From Bacteroides luhongzhouii (GTDB lineage: Bacteria; Bacteroidota; Bacteroidia; Bacteroidales; Bacteroidaceae), in contig NZ_CP059973.1 of NCBI RefSeq assembly GCF_009193295.2, positions 1,798,001-1,862,000 on the forward strand: a DNA stretch of 64,000 bases. Reading direction: 5' to 3'. Below are positions 24,733 through 33,248 of the stretch, piece by piece. Every line of letters begins with the position of its first letter. The first letter of the stretch is position 1. The translations under genes were made by a program, and so were the position numbers. The notes beneath the pieces were generated by a model. The model searched no databases and was not told the origin of the DNA. It saw only the letters and a list, made by a program, of their open reading frames with translations.

Positions 24733-27042
24733 TTAGTTTAATGTGAACTTCGCGGTTTTCACATCACGGCTGTTCGTACCGATCATCACTTCAAAGTCGC
24801 CCGGTTCGGCAACCAGTTGCAAGTCATAATTATAGTATCGAAGCATTTCCGGAGCAATCTTGAAACGGACAATCTTCATTTCTCCCGGTTCCAGGAATAT
24901 CTTTTGGAAACCTTTCAGCTCTTTGACGGGACGGGTACTGCTACCCACAACGTCGCGGATATAAAGCTGTACCACTTCCGATCCGGGCCATGTTCCGGTA
25001 TTGGTAACCTCCACTGCGGCAGTCAACGAACCGTTCATGTCCATGGAGGAATGACTCAAGTCGATGTCGCTGTAAGAGAACGTCGTATAAGAAAGGCCGT
25101 AACCGAACGGATAAAGCGGATCATTATCCACATCGAGATAGTTGCTGCGGAATTTCTCAAACCATTTGCCATCTTTCAATGGGCGTCCGGTATTTTTGTG
25201 CGCATAATAAAGAGGTATCTGGCCGACATTCTTCGGGAAAGTCATAGTCAGTTTACCACCCGGATTGACGTAACCGAAAAGTGCGTCACCAATGGCATAA
25301 GCGACTTCACTGCCTCCGAACCATACATTCAGAATGGCAGGCACATGCTCCTGTTCCCAGTTCAGCGTAAGCGGACGTCCGGTGAATAACACCAGTACCA
25401 CCGGTTTGCCTGTCTTTAAAAGCTCTTTCAACAGATTCTGTTGTACGTCGGGAATATTCAAGTCCGTACGACTGCTGCTTTCACCACTCATTTCAGAAGA
25501 TTCACCTAGCGCTGCGATGATGATATCCGACCGACGGGCTACGTTCAATGCTTCGTCCAGCAACTGCTGGTCGGTGCGGTTGTCACGGTTCAGGGAACGG
25601 CCGAACATTGTTGCCCGTTCTTCATAACTTGCATCACTAATCAGATTGCTTCCTTTAGCATACATGATATTCGCTTTTCCGGCTGTCATCTCTTTCAATC
25701 CTTCCACCAAAGAAGGGCAACGGTCGAGCACAGCGGCTACGCTCCATGTACCCGGCATATTGCTACGGCTGTTTGCCAACGGACCGATTACTGCAATATT
25801 TCCTTTAGGGTTGAAAGGCAACAACGGATTTCCGTTCGGATTACCGTCGGGACTGTCATTCTTCAGAAGAACGAAACTTTCTGCTGCAATTCTGCGGGCT
25901 GCATCACGATGCGCTTTGGTAAAGATGTCGCGTGCCGGACGTTTCGGATCGCAATATTTATAAGGATTATCAAACAATCCCAGTTTATATTTGGCTTCCA
26001 GAATACGACGACAAGCCGTATTCAATGTTTCCATAGAGACTTTTCCTTCCTGAACGGATTTCTTCAGTGTTCCTACAAAACCTTCGCTTACCATATCCAT
26101 ATCCACTCCGGCATTGATGGCACGGGCAGATACTGTCTGAAGATCACCGATACCATGATCGATCATTTCTGAAATTCCGGTATAATCAGTCACTACAAAA
26201 CCGTTGAATCCCCATTGTCCGCGAAGAATATCCGTCATCAGCCATTTATTGGCAGTGGCCGGAATACCGTCTACTTCATTAAAAGAAGCCATCACGCTAC
26301 CTACACCCGCTTCAACGGCTGCTTCATACGGCAACATATAATCATTGAACATTCGTTGGCGGCTCATATCTACGGTGTTATAGTCACGGCCGGCTTCGCC
26401 TGCCCCATATAACGCAAAGTGTTTTACGCAGGCCATGATTTCGTCATTCCGTTCCATGTTTTTCCCCTGATAGCCGCGCACCATCGCTTCGGCAATCATT
26501 GCTCCAAGAAACGGGTCTTCGCCGTTGCCCTCGGAAACACGTCCCCAACGAGGGTCACGTGAGATATCCACCATCGGGCTGAAAGTCCATGAGATCCCAT
26601 CGGCACTCGCTTCTACGGCTGCAATGCGGGCAGACTCTTCAATGGCTGTCATATCCCAGGTGCAAGACAAACCGAGCGGGATAGGGAACATCGTTTCATA
26701 TCCGTGAATAACGTCCATCCCGAACAATAACGGAATACCCAGCCGGGAATCTTCCACAGCCTGTTTCTGTACTTCACGTATCTTCTCTACTCCTTTCAGA
26801 TTGAACAATCCTCCCACTTCACCTTTCTTGATTTTTGCGGCGATATCGCTGCTTTTGGCTTGTCCCGTAGTAATCTCTCCGGTGACTGGAAGGTTTAACT
26901 GTCCGATTTTTTCTTCCAGCGTCATTTTATTCATCAATACGTCGATGAAACGATCCATATCCTGTGGCGACTTTTGTGCCGACGCGGTTAGAAAACCTGC
27001 GGCAAACAACAGGACGGATAGACTTAACTTTTTGTATATCAT
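24733..27042 (-). CDS. GH3 beta-glucosidase, probably acting on beta-1,2-gluco-oligosaccharides
   Basis: 769 aa from ATG 27042, preferred over the frame's earlier ATG because it starts a good signal peptide (MIYKKLSLSVLLFAAGFLTASAQ) and has an AGTAGGAA purine run upstream. Typical three-part GH3: TIM barrel (about 25-370), alpha/beta sandwich (about 395-620) and fibronectin-III-like C-terminus (about 660-769). The nucleophile is in GFNGFVVTDYTG (Asp286); other signatures are GRVSEGNGEDPFL, VKHFALYGAGEAGRDY and SVMASFNEVDGIP. The acid/base Glu of family members lies in the sandwich; GESSEMSGESSSR is the candidate region here. It should release glucose from oligosaccharides in the periplasm after import by the SusC/SusD pair. 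Start lies 142 nt after SusD with a repeat cluster between them. Confidence 0.92.
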   Translation of the reverse strand: MIYKKLSLSVLLFAAGFLTASAQKSPQDMDRFIDVLMNKMTLEEKIGQLNLPVTGEITTGQAKSSDIAAKIKKGEVGGLFNLKGVEKIREVQKQAVEDSRLGIPLLFGMDVIHGYETMFPIPLGLSCTWDMTAIEESARIAAVEASADGISWTFSPMVDISRDPRWGRVSEGNGEDPFLGAMIAEAMVRGYQGKNMERNDEIMACVKHFALYGAGEAGRDYNTVDMSRQRMFNDYMLPYEAAVEAGVGSVMASFNEVDGIPATANKWLMTDILRGQWGFNGFVVTDYTGISEMIDHGIGDLQTVSARAINAGVDMDMVSEGFVGTLKKSVQEGKVSMETLNTACRRILEAKYKLGLFDNPYKYCDPKRPARDIFTKAHRDAARRIAAESFVLLKNDSPDGNPNGNPLLPFNPKGNIAVIGPLANSRSNMPGTWSVAAVLDRCPSLVEGLKEMTAGKANIMYAKGSNLISDASYEERATMFGRSLNRDNRTDQQLLDEALNVARRSDIIIAALGESSEMSGESSSRTDLNIPDVQQNLLKELLKTGKPVVLVLFTGRPLTLNWEQEHVPAILNVWFGGSEVAYAIGDALFGYVNPGGKLTMTFPKNVGQIPLYYAHKNTGRPLKDGKWFEKFRSNYLDVDNDPLYPFGYGLSYTTFSYSDIDLSHSSMDMNGSLTAAVEVTNTGTWPGSEVVQLYIRDVVGSSTRPVKELKGFQKIFLEPGEMKIVRFKIAPEMLRYYNYDLQLVAEPGDFEVMIGTNSRDVKTAKFTLN

Positions 27043-27077
27043 GCTATTATTCCTACTTTTATATCTATTCATATAAA

Positions 27078-27184
27078 GTCCTCCTTATACGCTGAATGCT
27101 CGGTACCGAGGAGGACATTGTTCGACACCGGGAAACAGTAGTTCCGGCACCGAGGAAACAACCGTTCGGCACCGGGAAACTTTC
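27078..27184. repeat. Four imperfect 21-23-nt units between susD-like and GH3 genes
   Basis: Units at 27098-27119, 27120-27140, 27141-27163 and 27164-27184 share the core GTTCGGCACCGGGAAAC. The first core, CTCGGTACCGAG (27099-27110), is a perfect 12-bp palindrome, and GTCCTCC (27078-27084) pairs with GGAGGAC (27110-27116). The layout resembles REP-type intercistronic elements. Two similar GGCACCGA motifs recur at 51233-51252, after the regulator gene. Confidence 0.65.
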
Positions 27185-28717
27185 TTATTGGTAGTCGGGG
27201 TTCTGTACCAGTACTCCCTTAGACTTGTCGATCTCTGTCTGCGGCAGTGGAAGCAGTGCGTTTTTGTCCTGATAATTGGTTTTACCGGCTGCGTGCAACA
27301 CTTCTTTTGCGATGCCCCAACGAACGAGGTCATAGAAACGGTCGAATTCCAGACCTAATTCCACACGACGTTCGTGGCGGATGGCCTCACGCAATTCTCC
27401 CTGATCGGTAGTCGTCACTTTAGGCAATATATTGGTATTGGTGCCTCTGGCACGTGCACGAACTTGTTCCAGGTAGCCGATTGCTTCGCCCGGGATGCCT
27501 TTTTCGTTGGCCGCTTCGGCTCCCATCAACAGTACGTCTGCGTAGCGGATCAGACGAATGTTTACCCAGAATCCTTTGTTGGTATATTCTTTACGCAAAG
27601 CCGGGTCGGTATAGGCTTTTTTGTTAAAGTAAGCACCTATTGCCGGAGAAACCGGAGATTCGCCATAAGGCTCGTTGGTGTTTTCCGGAGTGATAGGATC
27701 GCTGTCCGAGTGGCGGAAGTAGAGTAGGGTCGCATTTTTACGTGGATCACCCTGCTCGTAAGCTTGTGCCATATTTTCTGTTGCCATGTGCCATCCCCAT
27801 CCCAAGTCCCATTGACCTGCTCCGCGCACACCTTGTACTTCACAGAACTGGCTACCGATAACGGTACTTTGAGGAAGAGCTGCAGTGGCTGTACATTGCA
27901 ATTCGAATATGGAACCTCCGTTATTTTCACCGTCATCTGTGAAGATCTCGTTATACGGAGTCTTCAGGTTGTAGAGTCCCTTGCTGATGACATCGGTGGA
28001 GGCTGTGTACATATTGTCCCAATCGTTGCGCATCATATAAGTGCGTGCGTGTAAAGAGCGGGCAGCTCCCCAAGTCAGTCGTCCGGTGTATTCGGTACTC
28101 CAGGTTTCCGGCAATGACTCTTCCGCTGTCTTCAGGTCCTTGTCAATCAGCTCATAGATTTTATCAACAGTTGTCTTCGGGATATTGGCTTCCGATGCAT
28201 CGTTGATTTTATAAGTCACCAGGGGGACTTCTCCGAAAGCTCTTACCAGATTGAAGTAACAATAAGCACGGAAGAAAGAAGCCTCTCCCTTATTGATGAT
28301 GTCCTCGGCCTCTGTTTGTCCGGCTGTCTCTTTTTCTGCAATGGCGTCAAGAATGTCATTACATTGGTAGATGATGGCATAATTCTGTCCCCAATAAGCA
28401 CCCAGCAGGCCGTTGGTCGGCGTATACACGAAATCATCATACATTTCGGCTACATCAGAACCATCGCTGGCAATACTTCCTTTTTCCGAATCTTCCGAAC
28501 GGAAACAATGGATGGCAAAAGCGGGAGGTCCGGCTGTGACATTATAGTTACGCATCATCGTATAGACATTATAAATCTTACCGTTGACCAGTGCGTTCGG
28601 ATTGTCATCTTCCGTGAACTGTCCTTGTGGACTACGATCCAGAAAGTCACTACAGCTACCTAGCGATAGCGCGGCTGCAGCAATAAAGATTGAATATATA
28701 TATTTATCTAGTTTCAT
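27185..28717 (-). CDS. SusD/RagB-family surface glycan-binding lipoprotein (beta-1,2-glucan PUL)
   Basis: 510 aa. Lipoprotein signal ends at Cys (SLGSCSDFLDRSPQGQFTEDD), followed by the usual SusD start with early aromatic and Asn-rich turns. TPR-like helices carry the typical motifs NDILDAIAEKETAGQTEAEDIINKGEASFFRAYCYFNLVRAFGEVPLVT, RLTWGAARSLHARTYMM and, near the C-terminus, NIRLIRYADVLLMGAEAANEKG plus RHERRVELGLEFDRFYDLVRWG. It forms the lid of the SusC transporter and captures oligosaccharides at the cell surface. It begins 12 nt after SusC. Ligand specificity is inferred from the neighbouring GH3 and GH144 enzymes. Confidence 0.93.
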   Translation of the reverse strand: MKLDKYIYSIFIAAAALSLGSCSDFLDRSPQGQFTEDDNPNALVNGKIYNVYTMMRNYNVTAGPPAFAIHCFRSEDSEKGSIASDGSDVAEMYDDFVYTPTNGLLGAYWGQNYAIIYQCNDILDAIAEKETAGQTEAEDIINKGEASFFRAYCYFNLVRAFGEVPLVTYKINDASEANIPKTTVDKIYELIDKDLKTAEESLPETWSTEYTGRLTWGAARSLHARTYMMRNDWDNMYTASTDVISKGLYNLKTPYNEIFTDDGENNGGSIFELQCTATAALPQSTVIGSQFCEVQGVRGAGQWDLGWGWHMATENMAQAYEQGDPRKNATLLYFRHSDSDPITPENTNEPYGESPVSPAIGAYFNKKAYTDPALRKEYTNKGFWVNIRLIRYADVLLMGAEAANEKGIPGEAIGYLEQVRARARGTNTNILPKVTTTDQGELREAIRHERRVELGLEFDRFYDLVRWGIAKEVLHAAGKTNYQDKNALLPLPQTEIDKSKGVLVQNPDYQ

Positions 28718-28729
28718 ACAATTATAATT

Positions 28730-31700
28730 TTAGAATGTTAGGTTGATACCGAAGGTATAGACTGCAGGTACAGGATAACTGCCGTCATCTACTCCGAATG
28801 CGGTGGCAGTTCCTCCAAGTTCGGGAGTATATCCGGTGTTATGTTTCCATGTTTTCAGGTTCTGTATATTGACATAGACTTTCAGAGCCTGCAGGCGTAT
28901 TTTAGAAATCAAGTTCTTGTCGAACGTATACGCTAACTGTACGTTGCGGATACGGAAGAATTTGCCGTCCTCAATGTAATAGTCAGAGTTGAGGTTGTTG
29001 ATGGAATGTTTGGTGTTCAGCAACGGCTGGGTGTTGGACGTACCTTCTCCGTGCCAGCGATCCAGGCGTTGTTCCAGGTAGTTGAACTGGGCAAAGTTGT
29101 AGTTATCCCATGTGCGGAAAATCTTGTTTCCACCTTGTCCCATCATGTCGATGCCTAACGACCAATTCTTGTAGTCTACTCCAAGAGAAAAACCGTAAGT
29201 GACCTTTGGAGTCGGGTTACCTATCATGGTACGGTCTTCCGGGGTGATTTCGCCGTCACCGTTCACATCGGCGAATTTCAGGTCACCGGGGGTGACGGTA
29301 GCCAGTGTATTTTTGGGTGACGCGTCAATATCCGCTTGTGACTGATAAACGCCTGCCACCTTGTAACCATAGAAATATCCGATAGGATAACCTGCCATTG
29401 TATAGCTTTGCTGCTTATCTCCGGCAATGATGGAATATCCTTCCTGAACAAGACTTTTGACCTCATTCTTGATAGTAGTCAGGTTGGCACTGACGGAATA
29501 TCCCCAATTGCCAATCTGATCGCGCCAGGTTACAGCCATTTCCACTCCTTTATTCTGAATCTCTCCCAAGTTACCGATACCAGGGATAGTTCCGGAAATT
29601 CCGGGAACTTCGGCTAACAAATCTTTGGTATTCTTCTTATAGTAAACACCCTCAAAATGTAAGCGGTTGCGAAGTAGGTTCGTTTCAAATCCCGCTTCCC
29701 AGGCTTCTACTTTTTCCCAACGCAGGTTAGGATTAGGCAGATAGGCCAGTTGATATCCGGGATAAATGATGGATGGTTTACCGAATACGGCCGAATAAGC
29801 ATTGGTCAATAAAGGTTCGGCAGGATAGGCTTTATCCAGATTCTGGTTTCCTAACGTACCGTAAGATGCTTTGATTTTCAACATATCCAGCCATTTGATG
29901 TCTTTCATAAATTCTTCTTCAGACATCAACCAACCTCCACCCAGTGAGAAGAAGTTCTGCCATTCATTTCCTGTATAGGAGAAAGCGGAGGAACCATCCC
30001 GACGGAAAGAACCGTTGAACAGATATTTGCCTTTATAGTTGTAAATCACACGTGCAAGTACGGATAGCGTGCTGCGTTCCCATTGAGTACTTCCATTGGT
30101 AGCGGTGGCCGCATCGCCGATGCTGACAAACCATTTGTCCGGATCGCCCGGGATGACCAAACCTACTCCTTGTTTGCGTGCTCCGTCCAACCGGCTCAAC
30201 GAATTGTAATAAGTAGTAAAACCGGCGGTGGCCGTCAGGTTATGGTTGCCGTTGTCAAAGCTGTTGGTATATGTCAGCAGGTAGTCACTCTGAACTTTTG
30301 TTTCATTCTCTTTAAACTGGCTGACCTCGGTCTTTCCTGTTCCCAAAGTAGAGATCCCTCCGTTGACAGTGGCATCGTATACTTTTACGATCGGTGTATA
30401 CGTCCGTCCGTTGTTCGACGCATAATCCATGGAGAACATCGCTTTGAACGTGAAATGTTTCAGGAAGTCTACCTCACCATAAATGTTACCGGATGCCCGG
30501 TAGTTCTCTGCTTTGGTAGTATTCGCTTTCAATTCGACGTCTACCATCGGGTTGTTGATCTGTGCTTTCTGGAATTCGGGCAGAGCCGTATATAATCCGT
30601 ATTCATTGTTATATACCGGAGCGATAGGAGTTGCACGCAGAGCATTCAATACCTGTTTGGAATCTGCAGGAAGCATACGTGCTCCGTTGAATTGGAAACC
30701 GACTTTCAAAAAGTCCGTAATCTTATAATCATTACTTGCGTTGATGGTTACCTTACTGAATTTCTCATGTTCGATGTTTCCTTGTTCGTAAGAGTAACCT
30801 ACTCCCAGATAGAAACTATGTTTTGGGGAAGCCCCTGTAATACTGATATTGTTATTTGTAATGAAAGCAGTCTGGAAAATTTCATCCTGCCAGTCGGTAT
30901 TGGCATCCCAGCCGGTATAATCGAAAGGGTCATCTTTCTGATTGGCGAGCTGTTCGCTGTATAGTTCCCTGAATTGTGAACCGTTCACCAATTTCACTTT
31001 ATCTACCACTTTCTTGAAACCGAAAGAAGTATTGATATTAACCAACGTTTGTCCTTCTTTGGCTTTCTTTGTGGTAATGATGATAACACCATTCGCTCCG
31101 CGAACACCGAAGATAGCCAGAGATGACGGGTCTTTCAGAATCTCCATAGATTCGATGTCCTCCGGATTCAGGAAATTGATGTTGTCATTGAATAATCCGT
31201 CGACAATGTACAGCGGTTTATATCCGTTGATGGAGTTTGTTCCACGAATACGGATTTCCGGGTCTGATCCGGCCCGTCCGGAGTTTACAATCTGTACACC
31301 TGCCACTTTCCCCTGAAGGGAAGACAGCGGATTCATTGCCGGTTTGTTGGCTAACTCTTCTCCTTTGACATTGGTGATAGAACCTGTCAAGTCTCTTTTC
31401 TTTGCACTACCGTATCCGATAACGACTGTTTCGGCTAGTACTTGTGAATCTTCTTTTAAAGTGACATTGATGACATTTTGCGCCCCCACTTTAACGGTTT
31501 GCGAGGTCATTCCCACGTATGAAAATGCCAGTACGTCCTCCGGAGTGACAGAGATTGAATATTTACCGTCCATGTCCGTGATGGTTCCGGTGGAAGTTCC
31601 TTGTACGAGTACCGATGCACCGATCAATGGCTCATTGGCAGCGTCCGTCACTGTTCCTGTCACCGTCTTTGTCTGTGCAAAGGCTGATGCAGAGGCCAGT

Positions 31701-31795
31701 AGCAGGCAAACAAGCGTCATGATGCTCCTTGACCTGATGGCTTTTTTCTGAAGATGTTGTAAAAGTCTAGTCCTCATTGCATTAAATTTTTCCAT
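28730..31795 (-). CDS. SusC/RagA-family TonB-dependent oligosaccharide transporter (beta-1,2-glucan PUL)
   Basis: 1021 aa from ATG 31795; a second in-frame ATG is at 31777. Signal peptide around IMTLVCLLLASASAFAQ. Then a carboxypeptidase-D-like domain (TVTGTVTDAANEPLIGASVLVQGTSTGTITDMDGKYSI), a TonB-box-like stretch (AETVVIGYGSAKKRDLTGSI), the plug (PMNPLSSLQGKVAGVQIVNSGRAGSDPEIRIRGTNSINGYKPLYIVDG) and a 22-strand barrel ending FGINLTF. It forms the outer-membrane channel of the SusC-SusD pair and is the first gene of the operon. No PUL-type regulator adjoins this operon. A pfkB terminator isolates it from the upstream gene. Confidence 0.95.
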   Translation of the reverse strand: MEKFNAMRTRLLQHLQKKAIRSRSIMTLVCLLLASASAFAQTKTVTGTVTDAANEPLIGASVLVQGTSTGTITDMDGKYSISVTPEDVLAFSYVGMTSQTVKVGAQNVINVTLKEDSQVLAETVVIGYGSAKKRDLTGSITNVKGEELANKPAMNPLSSLQGKVAGVQIVNSGRAGSDPEIRIRGTNSINGYKPLYIVDGLFNDNINFLNPEDIESMEILKDPSSLAIFGVRGANGVIIITTKKAKEGQTLVNINTSFGFKKVVDKVKLVNGSQFRELYSEQLANQKDDPFDYTGWDANTDWQDEIFQTAFITNNNISITGASPKHSFYLGVGYSYEQGNIEHEKFSKVTINASNDYKITDFLKVGFQFNGARMLPADSKQVLNALRATPIAPVYNNEYGLYTALPEFQKAQINNPMVDVELKANTTKAENYRASGNIYGEVDFLKHFTFKAMFSMDYASNNGRTYTPIVKVYDATVNGGISTLGTGKTEVSQFKENETKVQSDYLLTYTNSFDNGNHNLTATAGFTTYYNSLSRLDGARKQGVGLVIPGDPDKWFVSIGDAATATNGSTQWERSTLSVLARVIYNYKGKYLFNGSFRRDGSSAFSYTGNEWQNFFSLGGGWLMSEEEFMKDIKWLDMLKIKASYGTLGNQNLDKAYPAEPLLTNAYSAVFGKPSIIYPGYQLAYLPNPNLRWEKVEAWEAGFETNLLRNRLHFEGVYYKKNTKDLLAEVPGISGTIPGIGNLGEIQNKGVEMAVTWRDQIGNWGYSVSANLTTIKNEVKSLVQEGYSIIAGDKQQSYTMAGYPIGYFYGYKVAGVYQSQADIDASPKNTLATVTPGDLKFADVNGDGEITPEDRTMIGNPTPKVTYGFSLGVDYKNWSLGIDMMGQGGNKIFRTWDNYNFAQFNYLEQRLDRWHGEGTSNTQPLLNTKHSINNLNSDYYIEDGKFFRIRNVQLAYTFDKNLISKIRLQALKVYVNIQNLKTWKHNTGYTPELGGTATAFGVDDGSYPVPAVYTFGINLTF

Positions 31796-31940
31796 TTGTT
31801 ATTATTTAGGTTGAAGTCTTTTTTCTGCCGTCTTTTGGCAAGAGTAACAAAGGAAACAAACGAAATTCAAAAAAGATTTTGGAAAAAAGAGGGAATGGTT
31901 GATTTTAACACTAAAAGGGAGGTAACTGTTGAAAAAAAAT

Positions 31941-31969
31941 CAGGCACGAACCGATGTCGTTCGTGCCTG
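31941..31969 (-). terminator. Intrinsic terminator of the PfkB-family kinase gene
   Basis: CAGGCACGAA (31941-31950) pairs perfectly with 31960-31969 around a 9-nt loop; on the minus strand the hairpin is followed by a run of eight T (A-tract 31932-31939). It lies after the kinase stop and before the SusC operon. Confidence 0.85.
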
Positions 31970-32043
31970 GATAATAGGATGGGGATTCTCCATTGAGGGA
32001 GGTATATCCTATGTATACGCTGTTCGTTCTATGATTTCCTGTT

Positions 32044-32934
32044 TTAAAACATCTGCTCCGCAGTGGTCATACATTGAATGACATCTTCTTTGCTGCCACT
32101 GAAAGGCCCTGATTTCTCAATTTTTAAAGTTGACATGGCGGCTGCAAAACGTCCGGCTTCTTCGATGCTGGCACCCGATACCCGTTGGTATAAATATCCG
32201 ATGGTATACGTGTCTCCGCATCCTGTTGCGTCTACCACTTCTTTGGGTTTATATGCCGGAATGCGATAGAATTCTTTTCCATCAAAGATGAGTGAACCCA
32301 TGCTTCCCAATGTGACCAGTACTTCTTTCACTCCCCATTCATGTAATTGACGGGCAGCTTCCTGTGGATCGGAAAGACCGGTCAGCACTTCCATTTCATG
32401 CTCGTTGACTTTCAGGAAATGGATATATTGCAAAGCTTCCCGCTTATCTGTCCAGTCCACCGGATAGACGTGGGTGTCACGCACTTCACGCAAATAGCCT
32501 TGCGAGTCTACTGCAATCAACCCTTTTTGGGATAGTTCTTTGATTACTTCCAATGAGAAGTCATCTGCCAGTAGAGAGCCGAGATGGTAGATTTGCGCAT
32601 CTATATCTTTCAGCTGGCCGGCAGTGAACGGATCGGCTTTTGCTAATACACGTTGAGTGCGTTCGTCCGGATTGGCGCCATAGATATTCTCGAAGTATAC
32701 GGAATATTTGCTTGGTAAAGCGGTTACATGAATACCCATTTCACGTAGTTGCTCCACAACGTTCATTTCAGTGGCACCGACTGCTGTTACTAAAGCGTAA
32801 TCGATGTCGTTAAAATGGCGGATGGCATGTGAACAATAAAAAGCCGTACCTCCCGGCATATAGACAGTGTTTTGGGGAGTGACTACTTTGTCTAATGTGA
32901 TGTGACCGATGCAGCAAAGTTGATGTTTATTCAT
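32044..32934 (-). CDS. PfkB-family carbohydrate kinase
   Basis: 296 aa from ATG 32934; the frame extends 25 codons upstream through a terminator-like hairpin, so the shorter start is preferred. PfkB motifs: the N-terminal di-Gly MPGGTAFYCSHAIRHF, middle SMGSLIFDGKEFY, and the C-terminal signature VDATGCGDTYTIGYLYQRV with the anion hole GCGD and catalytic Asp. Ribokinase-fold kinases phosphorylate sugars or nucleosides in the cytosol; PFGxxxxxG-type identity cannot be fixed (inositol-, ribo-, or fructokinase-like). It lies between two PULs but in its own unit: a promoter box 200 nt upstream and a strong terminator after it. The context gives no firm substrate. Confidence 0.85.
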   Translation of the reverse strand: MNKHQLCCIGHITLDKVVTPQNTVYMPGGTAFYCSHAIRHFNDIDYALVTAVGATEMNVVEQLREMGIHVTALPSKYSVYFENIYGANPDERTQRVLAKADPFTAGQLKDIDAQIYHLGSLLADDFSLEVIKELSQKGLIAVDSQGYLREVRDTHVYPVDWTDKREALQYIHFLKVNEHEMEVLTGLSDPQEAARQLHEWGVKEVLVTLGSMGSLIFDGKEFYRIPAYKPKEVVDATGCGDTYTIGYLYQRVSGASIEEAGRFAAAMSTLKIEKSGPFSGSKEDVIQCMTTAEQMF

Positions 32935-32946
32935 GTCTAACCAATT

Positions 32947-32978
32947 AAAAAGCCTCCAAGATTGTATCTTGAAGGCTT
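32947..32978 (-). terminator. Terminator-like hairpin in the leader of the PfkB gene
   Basis: On the minus strand AAGCCUUCAAGAU pairs with AUCUUGGAGGCUU (32966-32978 with 32950-32962, one G-U), loop ACA, then UUUUAAU. It ends about 13 nt before the ATG at 32934, so transcripts from 33144 would stop before the gene unless read-through is regulated. Confidence 0.65.
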
Positions 32979-33138
32979 CTAGTTTATTTTTAGTGCGGAT
33001 GATGGTCACTAAATACGGACTATCTTATGCACTGTTGTATCATATTTTACAGAGCCCTCGCATTGTTCATGTCAGCGAATAAGTCACCGAACGTATAACG
33101 AACTCCTTATTTTACCTAAATCAATGAACTTTTAATTC
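32947..33138 (-). ncRNA. Candidate leader/attenuator RNA or independent sRNA upstream of the PfkB gene
   Basis: Bounded by the -7 box at 33144-33151 and the terminator hairpin at 32947-32978, giving a transcript of about 190 nt without an ORF. A further 7-bp hairpin (TTTAGTG at 32987-32993 with CACTAAA) precedes the terminator. It could be a small RNA or an attenuated leader. No known riboswitch core was recognised. Confidence 0.4.
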
Positions 33139-33143
33139 TGCCG

Positions 33144-33151
33144 CAAAGGTA
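33144..33151 (-). promoter_or_regulatory. -7 box for the PfkB leader transcript
   Basis: CAAAGGTA on the plus strand reads TACCTTTG on the minus strand. The predicted start is near 33138. Confidence 0.45.
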
Positions 33152-33248
33152 CTTTTTATTTCTGATAAACCTAGTTAAAGTGACAAAAAACGTCCAATCT
33201 CATACCTTATCTTTTTGAGGTTCTTCCGTTTATTTTATAATTAACCGC

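Noticed and set aside
27098..27184. The repeat cluster as a CRISPR array
   Set aside because: Units abut with no spacers and differ in length; no cas genes.
27085..27333. 82-codon minus-strand frame over the repeat cluster and the end of the SusD-like gene
   Set aside because: Out-of-frame shadow of the SusD-like gene running into the repeats.
31796..31996. 66-codon plus-strand frame before the PfkB terminator
   Set aside because: Runs through the terminator hairpin and A-tract, basic low-complexity text, no promoter.
32993..33003. GTGCGGATGAT identical to the 3' end region of tRNA-Leu at 51353-51363, as a possible att site or tRNA fragment
   Set aside because: Only 11 identical bases, no integrase and no flanking repeat; chance is likely.
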